In this document: positions 8,080 through 16,483 of the stretch, piece by piece
How the letters are laid out: every line of letters starts with the position of its first letter
How positions within the stretch are numbered: the first letter of the stretch is position 1
Assembly (NCBI GenBank): GCA_016780625.1
Contig: JADHLN010000007.1
Location: 1 to 35,125, forward strand
Direction: 5' to 3'
DNA length: 35,125 nt
Source of the DNA: Rickettsiales bacterium
GTDB taxonomy: Bacteria > Pseudomonadota > Alphaproteobacteria > Rickettsiales > JABIRX01
Made by a program: the position numbers and the translations under genes
Notes under the pieces: generated by a model
Seen by the model: the letters and a program-made list of their open reading frames with translations, nothing else
Told to the model about the DNA's origin: nothing
Database searches by the model: none

Positions 8080-8569
8080 TTAAATCTATAATTTGATTAG
8101 GCTTTTTAATCCCAGCAAAAGACATTTTAGTACCTTTAGCATATTTCTTAGGGGCATTAAGAAAAGCATAAAGCTCTTCATAATTCCAAACTTTATCAAT
8201 AGATGATAAAGAATCTGAATATTTATATGTAGTATTAGAAGCAATTTTTTTGTTAATTATTCCATATAAATTAGGGCCAACTTTGTGCGCGCCACCTTGG
8301 TTAAAAGAATGACAAGAAACACATTTTTTTATAGTTTTAGCTCCATTTTCATGATTTGCTTGGCTCATAAGAGCGATAACATCAATAACTTCTTCTTCCT
8401 TATTTGTGTCTAGAGTAGATACATCTTCTACAGCTATTTGATACCCTCTAACTTCTTCTGTTTCAGGTTTGTAAATTATATCTGCTATAAAAGATGATAA
8501 TAATGCTACAATTCCAGCTAGCAATATTGCTGCAGAAAATTTATTTATTTCAAGATTATCATTACTCAT
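8051..8569 (-). CDS. cycM: Membrane-anchored class I cytochrome c (CycM / c552-type)
   Basis: An electron carrier facing the periplasm, expected to link the bc1 complex to an aa3-type oxidase as in other alphaproteobacterial CycM proteins. An uncleaved N-terminal helix (SAAILLAGIVALLSSFI) anchors it. A linker follows, then a c-type domain with the haem motif CVSCH (residues 91-95 counted from the upstream ATG) and a probable axial Met in GTKMSFAG (Met157). The frame also allows ATG 8593, adding MQIKSKFK. I prefer ATG 8569 because family members begin just before ExNKxxxA. It is divergent from the SCO1 gene, another oxidase-related function, with about 70 bases between. It overlaps the following peptide-binding-protein gene. 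Confidence 0.85.
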   Translation of the reverse strand: MSNDNLEINKFSAAILLAGIVALLSSFIADIIYKPETEEVRGYQIAVEDVSTLDTNKEEEVIDVIALMSQANHENGAKTIKKCVSCHSFNQGGAHKVGPNLYGIINKKIASNTTYKYSDSLSSIDKVWNYEELYAFLNAPKKYAKGTKMSFAGIKKPNQIIDLIAHLEKNYQ

Positions 8570-8638
8570 TTTAAATTTGCTTTTAATTTGCAAATATTAT
8601 AAGCTATATCTTCATATAATTCAATTATTTATTACAAT

Positions 8639-9220
8639 ATGAATAAATATATTCTTGGGTTAGTTATTTTAATAGTTACAATTATTCTAGCCTTACAATA
8701 TAACAAAAAACCATCTGACATCATAACAGAAGAGGAAAATACAACCATTGGAGGAGATTTTCAGCTAATAGACAGTAATGGTGAAATCTTTACTAGTAAG
8801 CAATTAGAAAATAAATATAGCATTGTGTTTTTCGGTTTTACCCACTGCCCTATGATATGTCCAACTGCGTTGGGTACATTATCTGCGTTATATAAATCAC
8901 TTAATGAAAAAGAAAAATCCAAATTAAATATTGTTTTTATTACTCTTGATCCCGAAAGAGATACAGCTGAATATTTAAACTCCTACATTGAAAATTTTGC
9001 AACTCCATTCATTGCTTTAACAGGAACTAACCAAGAAATAAAAGCTACTGCTGACAAATATAAAATATTTTATGAAAAAATCCCATTGGCAGATAATAAT
9101 TACACAATCAATCATTCTACACTTATTTACATAATGAGTAAAAACAACAAATATATTACTCATTTTCCATATGATGTGAATAGTGAAGAAATATATAATA
9201 AACTAAAAGAGATTATATAA
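8639..9220 (+). CDS. SCO1/SenC copper chaperone for cytochrome c oxidase
   Basis: The 193-residue protein has an N-terminal membrane helix (about residues 4-20) and a periplasmic thioredoxin-like domain. The copper ligands of the SCO family are present: CPMIC (Cys70 and Cys74) and His159 in TINHST. The family motif FGFTHCP and the ITLDPERDT segment are also seen. SCO proteins deliver copper to, or reduce, the CuA site of oxidase subunit II. The gene faces away from cycM, and fur follows after only 5 bases, suggesting one transcript with the downstream fur-miaB group. No Shine-Dalgarno site precedes the ATG. Confidence 0.92.
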   Translation: MNKYILGLVILIVTIILALQYNKKPSDIITEEENTTIGGDFQLIDSNGEIFTSKQLENKYSIVFFGFTHCPMICPTALGTLSALYKSLNEKEKSKLNIVFITLDPERDTAEYLNSYIENFATPFIALTGTNQEIKATADKYKIFYEKIPLADNNYTINHSTLIYIMSKNNKYITHFPYDVNSEEIYNKLKEII

Positions 9221-9225
9221 TTAAG

Positions 9226-9642
9226 ATGAATGATATAGTTAAAAATTTAGAGTTATTTTGCAAAAAAAATAATATTAAAATTACCGAACAAAGAAAAGTA
9301 ATTGCCAAAGTAATTCAAGAATCAAATGATCATCCCGATATCGAGCAATTATTTGATAGAGCAAAAAAAATAGATGAAAATATTTCAATTGCTACTACCT
9401 ACAGAACAATAAAATTATTAGAAGATGCAAATTTAGTAGAAAAGCATGATTTTGGGAATGGTAAAGCAAGATATGAGATATCCTCTGATGATCACCATGA
9501 TCATTTAATAAATATTAATAATGGTGAGATAATAGAGTTTTTTAATAAAGAGCTTGAAACTCTCAAAACAGAAATTGCCGAAAAACTAGGTTATGAATTA
9601 GTTGATCATAGATTAGAATTATATGCTATTCCAAAAAAATGA
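9226..9642 (+). CDS. fur: Fur/Mur-family metal-responsive repressor
   Basis: The 138 residues match the Fur fold: winged helix at about residues 15-80 (with the recognition-helix region SIATTYRTIKLLEDANL), then the metal-binding motif HHDH (90-93), DHLI and a C-terminal dimerisation part (GYELVDHRLELY). The CxxC pairs of enterobacterial Fur are missing. Asn/Ile-rich residues replace them, as in many alphaproteobacterial Fur/Mur proteins that sense iron or manganese. Iron versus manganese cannot be told from sequence. Its TGA stop overlaps the ATG of miaB (ATGA). Confidence 0.88.
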   Translation: MNDIVKNLELFCKKNNIKITEQRKVIAKVIQESNDHPDIEQLFDRAKKIDENISIATTYRTIKLLEDANLVEKHDFGNGKARYEISSDDHHDHLININNGEIIEFFNKELETLKTEIAEKLGYELVDHRLELYAIPKK

Positions 9643-10979
9643 CAGCAAATAAAGAATTATATATTAAAACCTATGGTTGCCAAATGAATGTTTACGACAC
9701 AGAACGTATGAAAGAGCTATTTATTCCATATGGCTATCAAATTAATGATAAAACTTATAATCAAGCAGACCTCGTTATTTTAAATACATGTCATATTCGA
9801 GAAAAAGCAGCAGAAAAAATCTATTCTGAATTAGGTAGAATAAAAAAACAAAAAGATTTAAGGGCAAAAGAAGGAAAGAAAATGTATATAACTGTTGCAG
9901 GTTGTGTAGCCCAGGCTGAAGGAAAGCAAATTATAAAAAGAGCGCCATATGTCGATTTTGTTGTTGGACCTCAATCATATCATACCCTACCAGCATTGAT
10001 TAAATCTAAAGAAGAAAATGGTCAAAAAGAAAAAGTTAAATTAGATTTTATTGAAGAAGAAAAATTTGATAAGCTAAATAGCAATAGAGAGTTAAATAAT
10101 ATTTCAGCATTTTTATCTATACAGGAAGGTTGTGATAAATTTTGCACATATTGTGTTGTGCCTTACACAAGAGGCGCAGAATTTTCTCGTCCAGTATCTG
10201 CAATTTTAGATGAAGCAAAGCAATTAGTAGATAAGGGTGCAAAAGAAATTTATTTATTAGGACAGAATGTAAATGCTTATCATGGAATAGATGAAAAAGG
10301 CAAAACTAGTAATTTAGGAAAGTTAATATTTGCATTAGAAAAAATTGATGGCATTAAAAGAATCAGATATACAACTTCACATCCTAACGATATGCATGAC
10401 GATTTATATGAAGCGCATGCAATATCAAAAAAATTAATGCCATATTTACATTTACCTATTCAATCTGGATCAAATAGAATTCTAGAAAAGATGAATAGAA
10501 AGCATGATAGCGAAAAATATTTAAGAATAATTGAAAAGCTTAGAATTGCTCGAAGTGACATAGCATTTTCATCAGATTTTATTGTAGGTTTTCCCGGAGA
10601 AACTAATAGTGATTTTCAAGATACTCTAGATATAATAAAAGAAGTTAAATATTCAGGATGTTACTCATTTAAATATAGTAAAAGGCCAGGTACTCCAGCA
10701 GAATTATATGATAATCAAGTGAGTGAAGACATAAAATCAGAGCGTCTTAAAATATTACAAGATCTCTTAAGTTCGCAACAATATGAATTTAATAAAAAAT
10801 TTGAAGATAAGCAGATGGAGGTCTTATTTGAAAAAAAAATAAATAATCAAATAATTGCTAGAAGTGAATATTTGCAGCCTGTTAATCTACCTATAGATAT
10901 TTGTAATGATAAAGTTGTAAAAGTAAAAATCATCAAGGCAAATCCTCACAGCCTCAATGCAGAATTAATTAATGATTAA
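9639..10979 (+). CDS. miaB: tRNA-2-methylthio-N6-dimethylallyladenosine synthase MiaB
   Basis: A radical-SAM methylthiotransferase that adds a methylthio group to i6A37 of tRNAs reading UNN codons. The order is a UPF0004 N-terminal domain with three cluster cysteines (Cys14, Cys51, Cys89), a radical-SAM core with CDKFCTYC (Cys165, 169, 172), and a TRAM domain at the C-terminus. The length (446 aa) is normal. The start overlaps the fur stop by 4 bases, and the 3' end overlaps ybeY by 8 bases. Other alphaproteobacteria usually have phoH at this junction, which is missing here. Confidence 0.96.
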   Translation: MTANKELYIKTYGCQMNVYDTERMKELFIPYGYQINDKTYNQADLVILNTCHIREKAAEKIYSELGRIKKQKDLRAKEGKKMYITVAGCVAQAEGKQIIKRAPYVDFVVGPQSYHTLPALIKSKEENGQKEKVKLDFIEEEKFDKLNSNRELNNISAFLSIQEGCDKFCTYCVVPYTRGAEFSRPVSAILDEAKQLVDKGAKEIYLLGQNVNAYHGIDEKGKTSNLGKLIFALEKIDGIKRIRYTTSHPNDMHDDLYEAHAISKKLMPYLHLPIQSGSNRILEKMNRKHDSEKYLRIIEKLRIARSDIAFSSDFIVGFPGETNSDFQDTLDIIKEVKYSGCYSFKYSKRPGTPAELYDNQVSEDIKSERLKILQDLLSSQQYEFNKKFEDKQMEVLFEKKINNQIIARSEYLQPVNLPIDICNDKVVKVKIIKANPHSLNAELIND

Positions 10980-11433
10980 GCTTGATATTATAAATAATAT
11001 TAAATCCAGTCAAATTAATAATAATGATTTATTTGATGTCATTAGTAATATTCATACAAAATATAGCAAGCTAGATCATAAATTTAATTATGAAATAGCA
11101 ATATTAATTACCGATAATAAGGAAATAAAATCCTATAATAATAAATATCGCAGTAAAAACAAAGAAACAAATATATTGTCATTTCCAAATATTGACGAAA
11201 TGGATAGAGAAATTAATCCAATAATAGGTGATGTTATTATATCAGAAGAAAAGTTAGCTCGTGAAGCTATAGAACAAAATAAAACATTTAATAATCACCT
11301 AAAACATATTTTTTTGCATGGAGTTCTTCACTTATTTGGCTATGATCATGAAAATGAGCATGATGCACAAATAATGGAATCTATTGAAGTTGAAATATTA
11401 AAAAAACTAAATATAAATAATCCATATATATAA
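10972..11433 (+). CDS. ybeY: Endoribonuclease YbeY (rRNA maturation, UPF0054)
   Basis: The 153-residue protein carries the zinc-binding signature HGVLHLFGYDH (His116, His120, His126) near its C-terminus and the upstream family segment ETNILSFP. YbeY acts in 16S rRNA 3'-end maturation and ribosome quality control. The start overlaps the miaB end by 8 bases in another frame, and corC follows after 6 bases, so the genes are co-transcribed. Confidence 0.95.
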   Translation: MIKLDIINNIKSSQINNNDLFDVISNIHTKYSKLDHKFNYEIAILITDNKEIKSYNNKYRSKNKETNILSFPNIDEMDREINPIIGDVIISEEKLAREAIEQNKTFNNHLKHIFLHGVLHLFGYDHENEHDAQIMESIEVEILKKLNINNPYI

Positions 11434-11439
11434 ATAGAA

Positions 11440-12261
11440 GTGAGTAAAAAATCTAATTTAAAATCCATCATAGAAAATATTTTTTCAGTTTTTATAAAAA
11501 AAAACAAATCCTCATTATCAGAAACATTAGTTGAGTATGTAGAAAAAGAGGAAAAAGATATTGGGGATGAAGAGAAGGAAATATTAATCAATGCTGTAAA
11601 TTTTACTGATACTATAGCAGAAGACGTAATGGTTCCAAGATCTGATATAATTGCTGCTCCAATAAATTTAAAAATTGAAGCAATTAAAAAGCTTTTTATA
11701 GATACTTCCTACACAAGGATTCCGCTATATCAAGATAATCTAGATAATATTAAAGGATTTATTCATATAAAAGACATTCTACCTTACTATCTCAATTCTG
11801 AAAAATTTTCATTAGAAAAAAATCTAAGAAAAGCATTATTTATCCCCCCTGCGATGAAAATAGTAGATCTAGCATATAAAATGCGTAATGAAGCAACAAG
11901 ACTTGCAATTGTTGTAGATGAATATGGGGGAACTGATGGTCTAATTACAATGGAAGATCTTATGGATGAGATAGTTGGAGAAGTTGAAAATAATGAAATA
12001 ATACCTATAGAACATAAAAAATATGAAGTAAGTGCAAGAGCAAAAATAAACGACATAGAAGAAAGGCTTAAAATAAAATTAATTGATACAACAAATTATG
12101 AAGATTTTGATACATTAGGTGGGTTAATTGCAGATATTGCCCAAAAAATACCAAAATCTGGCGAAACAATAATTCATAATAAAAAAATCAAATTTTACAT
12201 AAAAGAGGCAGCAGCAAGATATATTAAAAAAGTAGTTATAGATCTAACAGACTATAAATAA
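11440..12261 (+). CDS. CBS-domain CorC/HlyC (TlyC) family protein
   Basis: The 273-residue soluble form contains a CBS pair (about residues 60-180, with DVMVPRSDI and VVDEYGGTDGLITMEDLMDE) and a CorC_HlyC C-terminal domain (about 190-270). The DUF21 membrane domain of longer homologues is absent, as in the alphaproteobacterial TlyC/CorC group. These proteins are linked to magnesium/cobalt efflux or membrane integrity. The old haemolysin name does not prove lytic activity. The start is GTG. The stop TAA shares its last base with the ATG of lnt (TAATG), so the two are tightly coupled. Confidence 0.9.
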   Translation: MSKKSNLKSIIENIFSVFIKKNKSSLSETLVEYVEKEEKDIGDEEKEILINAVNFTDTIAEDVMVPRSDIIAAPINLKIEAIKKLFIDTSYTRIPLYQDNLDNIKGFIHIKDILPYYLNSEKFSLEKNLRKALFIPPAMKIVDLAYKMRNEATRLAIVVDEYGGTDGLITMEDLMDEIVGEVENNEIIPIEHKKYEVSARAKINDIEERLKIKLIDTTNYEDFDTLGGLIADIAQKIPKSGETIIHNKKIKFYIKEAAARYIKKVVIDLTDYK

Positions 12262-13844
12262 TGAAAAACCTTCTTCATAAATTAAAACCTACTAGAAATG
12301 AGCTAAAATTATTTATATTAGGTTTAGCTTCAGTGTTAATTTATGCGCCGACCTATTATTTTTATTTAGGATATATAATTCTTAGCTATTATTCCTTTCA
12401 ATTATATAAATCAGCTAATTATAAAAAATCATTCACCCTATCATTATATTTCTTTTTTGGTTTATATTTAAGCAATATATATTGGATATCATTCTCATTT
12501 CTTGTAAATAAGGATTATATACTACTATTTCCTGTGGTATTTATAATTATACCATTATATTTCGCCTTATTTTCTTCATTTTTTCTTTCCTCAATTACAT
12601 ATATTAAAAATAAATATAAACTAAATTTATTTGAGTTTTATTTTCTTGCTATTTTAGGCTTTTCCTTACATGAAATTTTTAGAGGTAATATAATTCCTTT
12701 AGTTGATATAAAAGGATTTCCATGGAATTTATTAGGTTATAGTTTTATGGGCTCAATTAAGCATGCTCAATTAGCATCAATTTTTGGTATTTATGGCCTA
12801 AATATAATAGTAATTATTCTATATTTATCACCATTACTAATATTCACAAATAAATATAAAAAAATTAATTCATTCACAGTAATAATAGCCAATATAGCAT
12901 TATTAATGCTAATTGCTAATTTTGGTGCTAACCATATGAAAAAAAACACCGTAAATATAGCAGATATAAGCATAAATATGCTACATAGCAACTTTGATAA
13001 ATATCATCATTACCAACAAGATGAGATAATAAAAAGATTAGAAAAAATTAATTTATTAATTCAAAATGCGCAAAAAGCTGATTTATTAATTGTGCCAGAA
13101 GGCTCAATTGCTAATCCAACATATAATAATTATAATAATCACCTTGAATTTCTTATAAATAAGAATCAAGAAAAGTTTAATAATATAATTCTTCAAGCAG
13201 CAAGGATAAAAAAATATAAAGAAGAATATAAATATTTTACAAGCATGTATGGAGTTAATAATAAGGGGAATATAATATCAACATATTATGACAAAATAAA
13301 TCTTGTGCCATTTGGTGAATATAACCCTTTCATAAAATTACTAAAGCCACTCGCAAATCAATATAGCGAGTTTACAGCAGGAAAGAAGAACAACTCTATA
13401 ATTAATCTTGATAATAAAATCTCAATTATCCCACTCATATGTTATGATGGCATATTTTCAGGTAAATTTAGCCAAGATGGAGATGTAATTCTAAACGTAA
13501 CAAATGACATTTGGTTTACTAAAAAAATATTTGGAAAAAATATATCAGTAGGTCCATATCAGCATCATGATATAATCAGAATGAGGGCAATTGAAGAAGG
13601 AAAGCCATTAATAAGATCAGCAAATTATGGGATTAGCACTGTAATAAATAGTTTTGGAGAAGTTGTAGAATCAAAAGATTTTTATGATGGCAATTCAATA
13701 ATTAGCTTTAATCCTCCTAAAAAACTTGAATCAACAACAATATATAATGTATATAGAGATTTCTTCGTAAAATTATTTCTAGCTATATATAGTTTATCTA
13801 TATTAATTCTTCTGCTAATAAAAAAATATCTATCTGCCAGATAA
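12261..13844 (+). CDS. lnt: Apolipoprotein N-acyltransferase Lnt
   Basis: Performs the last step of lipoprotein maturation in the inner membrane, N-acylating the lipid-modified cysteine. The 527 residues comprise an N-terminal bundle of about six or seven hydrophobic helices, a nitrilase-type domain (about 225-480), and a final membrane helix (about 500-520). The catalytic triad is visible: Glu280 (VPEGS), Lys345 (YDKINLVPFGEY) and Cys394 (ICYDG). It is the last gene of the fur-miaB-ybeY-corC-lnt run and ends 15 bases inside the convergent flavoprotein gene. Confidence 0.94.
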   Translation: MKNLLHKLKPTRNELKLFILGLASVLIYAPTYYFYLGYIILSYYSFQLYKSANYKKSFTLSLYFFFGLYLSNIYWISFSFLVNKDYILLFPVVFIIIPLYFALFSSFFLSSITYIKNKYKLNLFEFYFLAILGFSLHEIFRGNIIPLVDIKGFPWNLLGYSFMGSIKHAQLASIFGIYGLNIIVIILYLSPLLIFTNKYKKINSFTVIIANIALLMLIANFGANHMKKNTVNIADISINMLHSNFDKYHHYQQDEIIKRLEKINLLIQNAQKADLLIVPEGSIANPTYNNYNNHLEFLINKNQEKFNNIILQAARIKKYKEEYKYFTSMYGVNNKGNIISTYYDKINLVPFGEYNPFIKLLKPLANQYSEFTAGKKNNSIINLDNKISIIPLICYDGIFSGKFSQDGDVILNVTNDIWFTKKIFGKNISVGPYQHHDIIRMRAIEEGKPLIRSANYGISTVINSFGEVVESKDFYDGNSIISFNPPKKLESTTIYNVYRDFFVKLFLAIYSLSILILLLIKKYLSAR

Positions 13845-13848
13845 TATT
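13821..13848 (-). terminator. Probable intrinsic terminator of the rlmE-flavoprotein operon
   Basis: On the minus strand a stem (AATAT then TATCTG pairing with CAGATA then ATATT, with one bulged base) is followed directly by a run of seven T. It overlaps the last codons and the stop of the flavoprotein gene and lies inside the end of lnt. The apical loop is tight (about 3 bases). No energy calculation was made. Confidence 0.5.
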
Positions 13849-15245
13849 CTTTCAACTAATTCCTTAGTAGTAGGAATAAAATCATTATTATAATAATCAT
13901 CATTAGCAAATTGAAATGCATTATGACCAGCAAACATTAACTCATTTTCAACATCACCACTAGTGACAATATTTTGTAAGGTCTTTTGTATACAAAAACT
14001 TCTTGGATCAGGTTTTCTACCAGTTGTATATTTCTTTTCTTCATTTAAGTACCAATTACTGAATTTACAGGCTGTTAAACAACCCATACAATCAACTTGA
14101 TCCTTATTAATCTCTGCAGCAGATTCTGGAGTTACAAATATAACGGTATCATCAGGAGTTTTGATCAATTCAGAAAAGCCTGATTTCATCCAGTTTTCAC
14201 AATTTTCTATATCATCAGGATGAACATAAAGCTTTCTACTTCTTGGACCATAAGTAATTTCAGAGGCAAATCCATTTTCTGGTTTGTTACTATATGAAAC
14301 CTGTCTTTCTGATCTAGCTCTAAGTTCTTTTATAAAATCATTATTAACAGCTGAAGAATAAAAACCTGTAGGACTAAACTTATTTAAGAATACATCACCT
14401 TCTTTTAACATTAGAAGCTTCTTTTTCCATTCAATTGGAGCTGGGTTTTCCTTAGTGACTATAGGTCTTGTTCCAAATTGAAAAGCAATTTTTCCTATAT
14501 TTTGATCATCAAGCCAATCCTTATATTCGTTAATATGCCATACTCCACCTGCCATTATTAGGGGAACATCATTTAGACCAATCTCATTCATATATTTTCT
14601 GATTTCAACAACTCTTGGATATGGGTCCTCTGGATTATGAGGGTTTTCTGCATTTGATAATCCATTATGTCCACCTGCTTTCCAAGGATCTTCGTAAACT
14701 ATACCGCCAAGGTATTTTGAATATTTATTATAGGATCTTTTCCATAATGCTCTAAATGCACGCATAGAAGATACTATTGGATAATAATAAAATTTATATT
14801 TTTCTGCTAGTGGTCCAAGCCTATATGGCATACCTGCACCACAAGTTATACCATGAATTAAACCCTGAGCCTTTTCCATTACTCCATGAATAATTCTTTC
14901 AGTTCCTGCTGCTTCCCAGAGCAGATTCATGTGTATTCTTCCCCTACCAGATGCAATATCATTTGCTATTTTAGCCTGACAAATTGCCGCTTGAATTGAA
15001 TGTTCCATAAGTTCATTATGTCTTTCAACTCTAGTTCTACCATTATAAATAAGAGGAATTTCATTATCATTTTTATCAAGTAATTTACCATTTACACCTG
15101 AAAATGTGCCAACTGTATCACATGCAGCGAAATGACCTGCACTTACACCATCACTAACTGAAACACCTTTGCCCCCCTCAATTATTGGATTGATTTCGGC
15201 GCCAGATAGATTAACAGATTTTAAATTAAGCAAAGATTTAACCAT
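13830..15245 (-). CDS. Nitronate monooxygenase-like FMN flavoprotein with Cys-rich C-terminus
   Basis: About 471 residues of the 2-nitropropane dioxygenase/nitronate monooxygenase TIM-barrel family. Signs are the N-terminal PIIEGGKGVSVSDG, the central HGITCGAGMP, AGGHNG and VPLIMAGGVW (glycine-rich phosphate-binding loops), and FQFGTRP. The C-terminal 150 residues are extra. They hold CMGCLTAC and a further Cys in DPRSFCIQKT, which could bind an iron-sulfur cluster or zinc. I start it at ATG 15245. A TTG at 15287 overlapping the rlmE stop would add 14 residues without family likeness. Substrate unknown: true nitronate oxidation should not be assumed. It follows rlmE on the same strand. Confidence 0.78.
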   Translation of the reverse strand: MVKSLLNLKSVNLSGAEINPIIEGGKGVSVSDGVSAGHFAACDTVGTFSGVNGKLLDKNDNEIPLIYNGRTRVERHNELMEHSIQAAICQAKIANDIASGRGRIHMNLLWEAAGTERIIHGVMEKAQGLIHGITCGAGMPYRLGPLAEKYKFYYYPIVSSMRAFRALWKRSYNKYSKYLGGIVYEDPWKAGGHNGLSNAENPHNPEDPYPRVVEIRKYMNEIGLNDVPLIMAGGVWHINEYKDWLDDQNIGKIAFQFGTRPIVTKENPAPIEWKKKLLMLKEGDVFLNKFSPTGFYSSAVNNDFIKELRARSERQVSYSNKPENGFASEITYGPRSRKLYVHPDDIENCENWMKSGFSELIKTPDDTVIFVTPESAAEINKDQVDCMGCLTACKFSNWYLNEEKKYTTGRKPDPRSFCIQKTLQNIVTSGDVENELMFAGHNAFQFANDDYYNNDFIPTTKELVERILSGR

Positions 15246-15283
15246 TTTGTTTGCGCGTATTTTTATATATAAATAATCAATCG

Positions 15284-15967
15284 TCAATCAATAAATCCCA
15301 AACAAACCATATATTGCTCAACAGAATCTTTTCTTGAAGCTTTTGGCTTTATAAATTTAACCTTATTAAATTTTTTCTTAAATTTATCCTTTAAGGACTC
15401 TATCTCTGCTCCCAAAAATAATTTAGCAACAAAATTACCATTTTTTTCCATATTTTCTTCTATAAATAACAAAATATCTTCCAAAATATTTATAAGTCTA
15501 ATATGGTCAGTATTCTTATGACCTGATGTATATGGAGCTATGTCTGATAAAATTAAATCTGGTTTCTTACCATTTAAAATATCACTAAGCTTAGACTTTG
15601 TCTCTAAATCTAAAAAATCACCTTTAATTATATCCACATTATCAATTGGCTCAATATCATTAATATCAACTCCAATAATATTTTTAATATTTTTATTGTT
15701 AGCGGCAACTTGTAGCCAGCTACCAGGTGCAGCACCAAGGTCTAATATATAATTAGCATCTTTTAGTAAATTAAAATTATTATCAATTTCTAATAATTTA
15801 AATGCTGCCCTACTACGATAATTATTCTCCTTAGCAAGTATTGTATATTCATCATTTAATTGACGTTGTAACCATTTGGTTGATGAAATTTTACGTTTCT
15901 TCGCAGTTTTAACTTTAATAAATTTCTTACGAAAGCCTTTTTGGAAATTATTTTTAGAATTAGACAT
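15284..15967 (-). CDS. rlmE: 23S rRNA (uridine-2552 2'-O)-methyltransferase RlmE/FtsJ
   Basis: The 227-residue SAM methyltransferase modifies U2552 in the ribosomal A-loop. After a basic, Lys/Arg-rich N-terminus come the family landmarks: YRSRAAFKLLEI (first catalytic Lys), LDLGAAPGSW (SAM-binding motif I), LSDIAPYTSG (catalytic Asp), FVAKLFLG (second Lys) and RKDSVEQYMVC (Glu). The usual K-D-K-E tetrad is therefore complete. It is divergent from trmL, another 2'-O-methyltransferase gene, with a 54-base gap, and ends with TGA. Confidence 0.95.
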   Translation of the reverse strand: MSNSKNNFQKGFRKKFIKVKTAKKRKISSTKWLQRQLNDEYTILAKENNYRSRAAFKLLEIDNNFNLLKDANYILDLGAAPGSWLQVAANNKNIKNIIGVDINDIEPIDNVDIIKGDFLDLETKSKLSDILNGKKPDLILSDIAPYTSGHKNTDHIRLINILEDILLFIEENMEKNGNFVAKLFLGAEIESLKDKFKKKFNKVKFIKPKASRKDSVEQYMVCLGFID

Positions 15968-16021
15968 AATAAATTACATATTTAAATAATTCATATTATA
16001 TTGTAACATAAATATTAAATA

Positions 16022-16483
16022 ATGAAATTGAATATTGTTTTATATCAACCAGAAATAGCTTTAAATCTTGGAAATATAATAAGAATATCAGCATGTTTTA
16101 ATGCTAATTTGCACATTATAGAGCCATGTGGATTTCCCATGGATATGCAAAAAATAAAAAGAGCATCACTTGATTATTACGATAAGGTTAAAATATACAG
16201 ATATCAGGATTTCAAAGAATTTCTTACAATGAAAGCAAAATCTAATATATATCTTTTAACTACAAAATCAGTAAATAAATATTATCAATCTAAACTTGAT
16301 TTAAACGGCTATTATATATTTGGTAGTGAATCTAAAGGAGTTTCAGATGAAGTAAGAAATAAAATTAAAAACACTCTAACAATACCACTAAAAGAAGATT
16401 GTAGATCACTTAACCTTGCAAACTCTGTTGCCATAATAACTGCAGAAATATCTAAACAAAATAATTATAATAATTTAATATGA
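16022..16483 (+). CDS. trmL: tRNA (cytidine/uridine-34-2'-O)-methyltransferase TrmL
   Basis: A 153-residue SPOUT-class enzyme that methylates the wobble base of tRNA-Leu isoacceptors. Visible motifs are LYQPEIALNLGNIIRI at the N-terminus, FGSESKGV, and the knot region IPLKEDCRSLNLANSVAI. The length is typical for TrmL, shorter than TrmH. The TGA stop overlaps the ATG of dxs by 4 bases. A tRNA-Leu(UAA), a known TrmL substrate in E. coli, is encoded about 4 kb downstream. Confidence 0.94.
   Translation: MKLNIVLYQPEIALNLGNIIRISACFNANLHIIEPCGFPMDMQKIKRASLDYYDKVKIYRYQDFKEFLTMKAKSNIYLLTTKSVNKYYQSKLDLNGYYIFGSESKGVSDEVRNKIKNTLTIPLKEDCRSLNLANSVAIITAEISKQNNYNNLI

Noticed and set aside
11440-12261. Haemolysin function for the CorC/TlyC protein in connection with the RTX protein
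   Set aside because: The TlyC name is historical; the gene belongs to the housekeeping ybeY-corC-lnt group, over 5 kb from the RTX gene.
15246-15287. TTG start adding 14 residues to the nitronate-monooxygenase-like protein
   Set aside because: The extra residues lack family resemblance, and an ATG at 15245 lies at the usual N-terminus.
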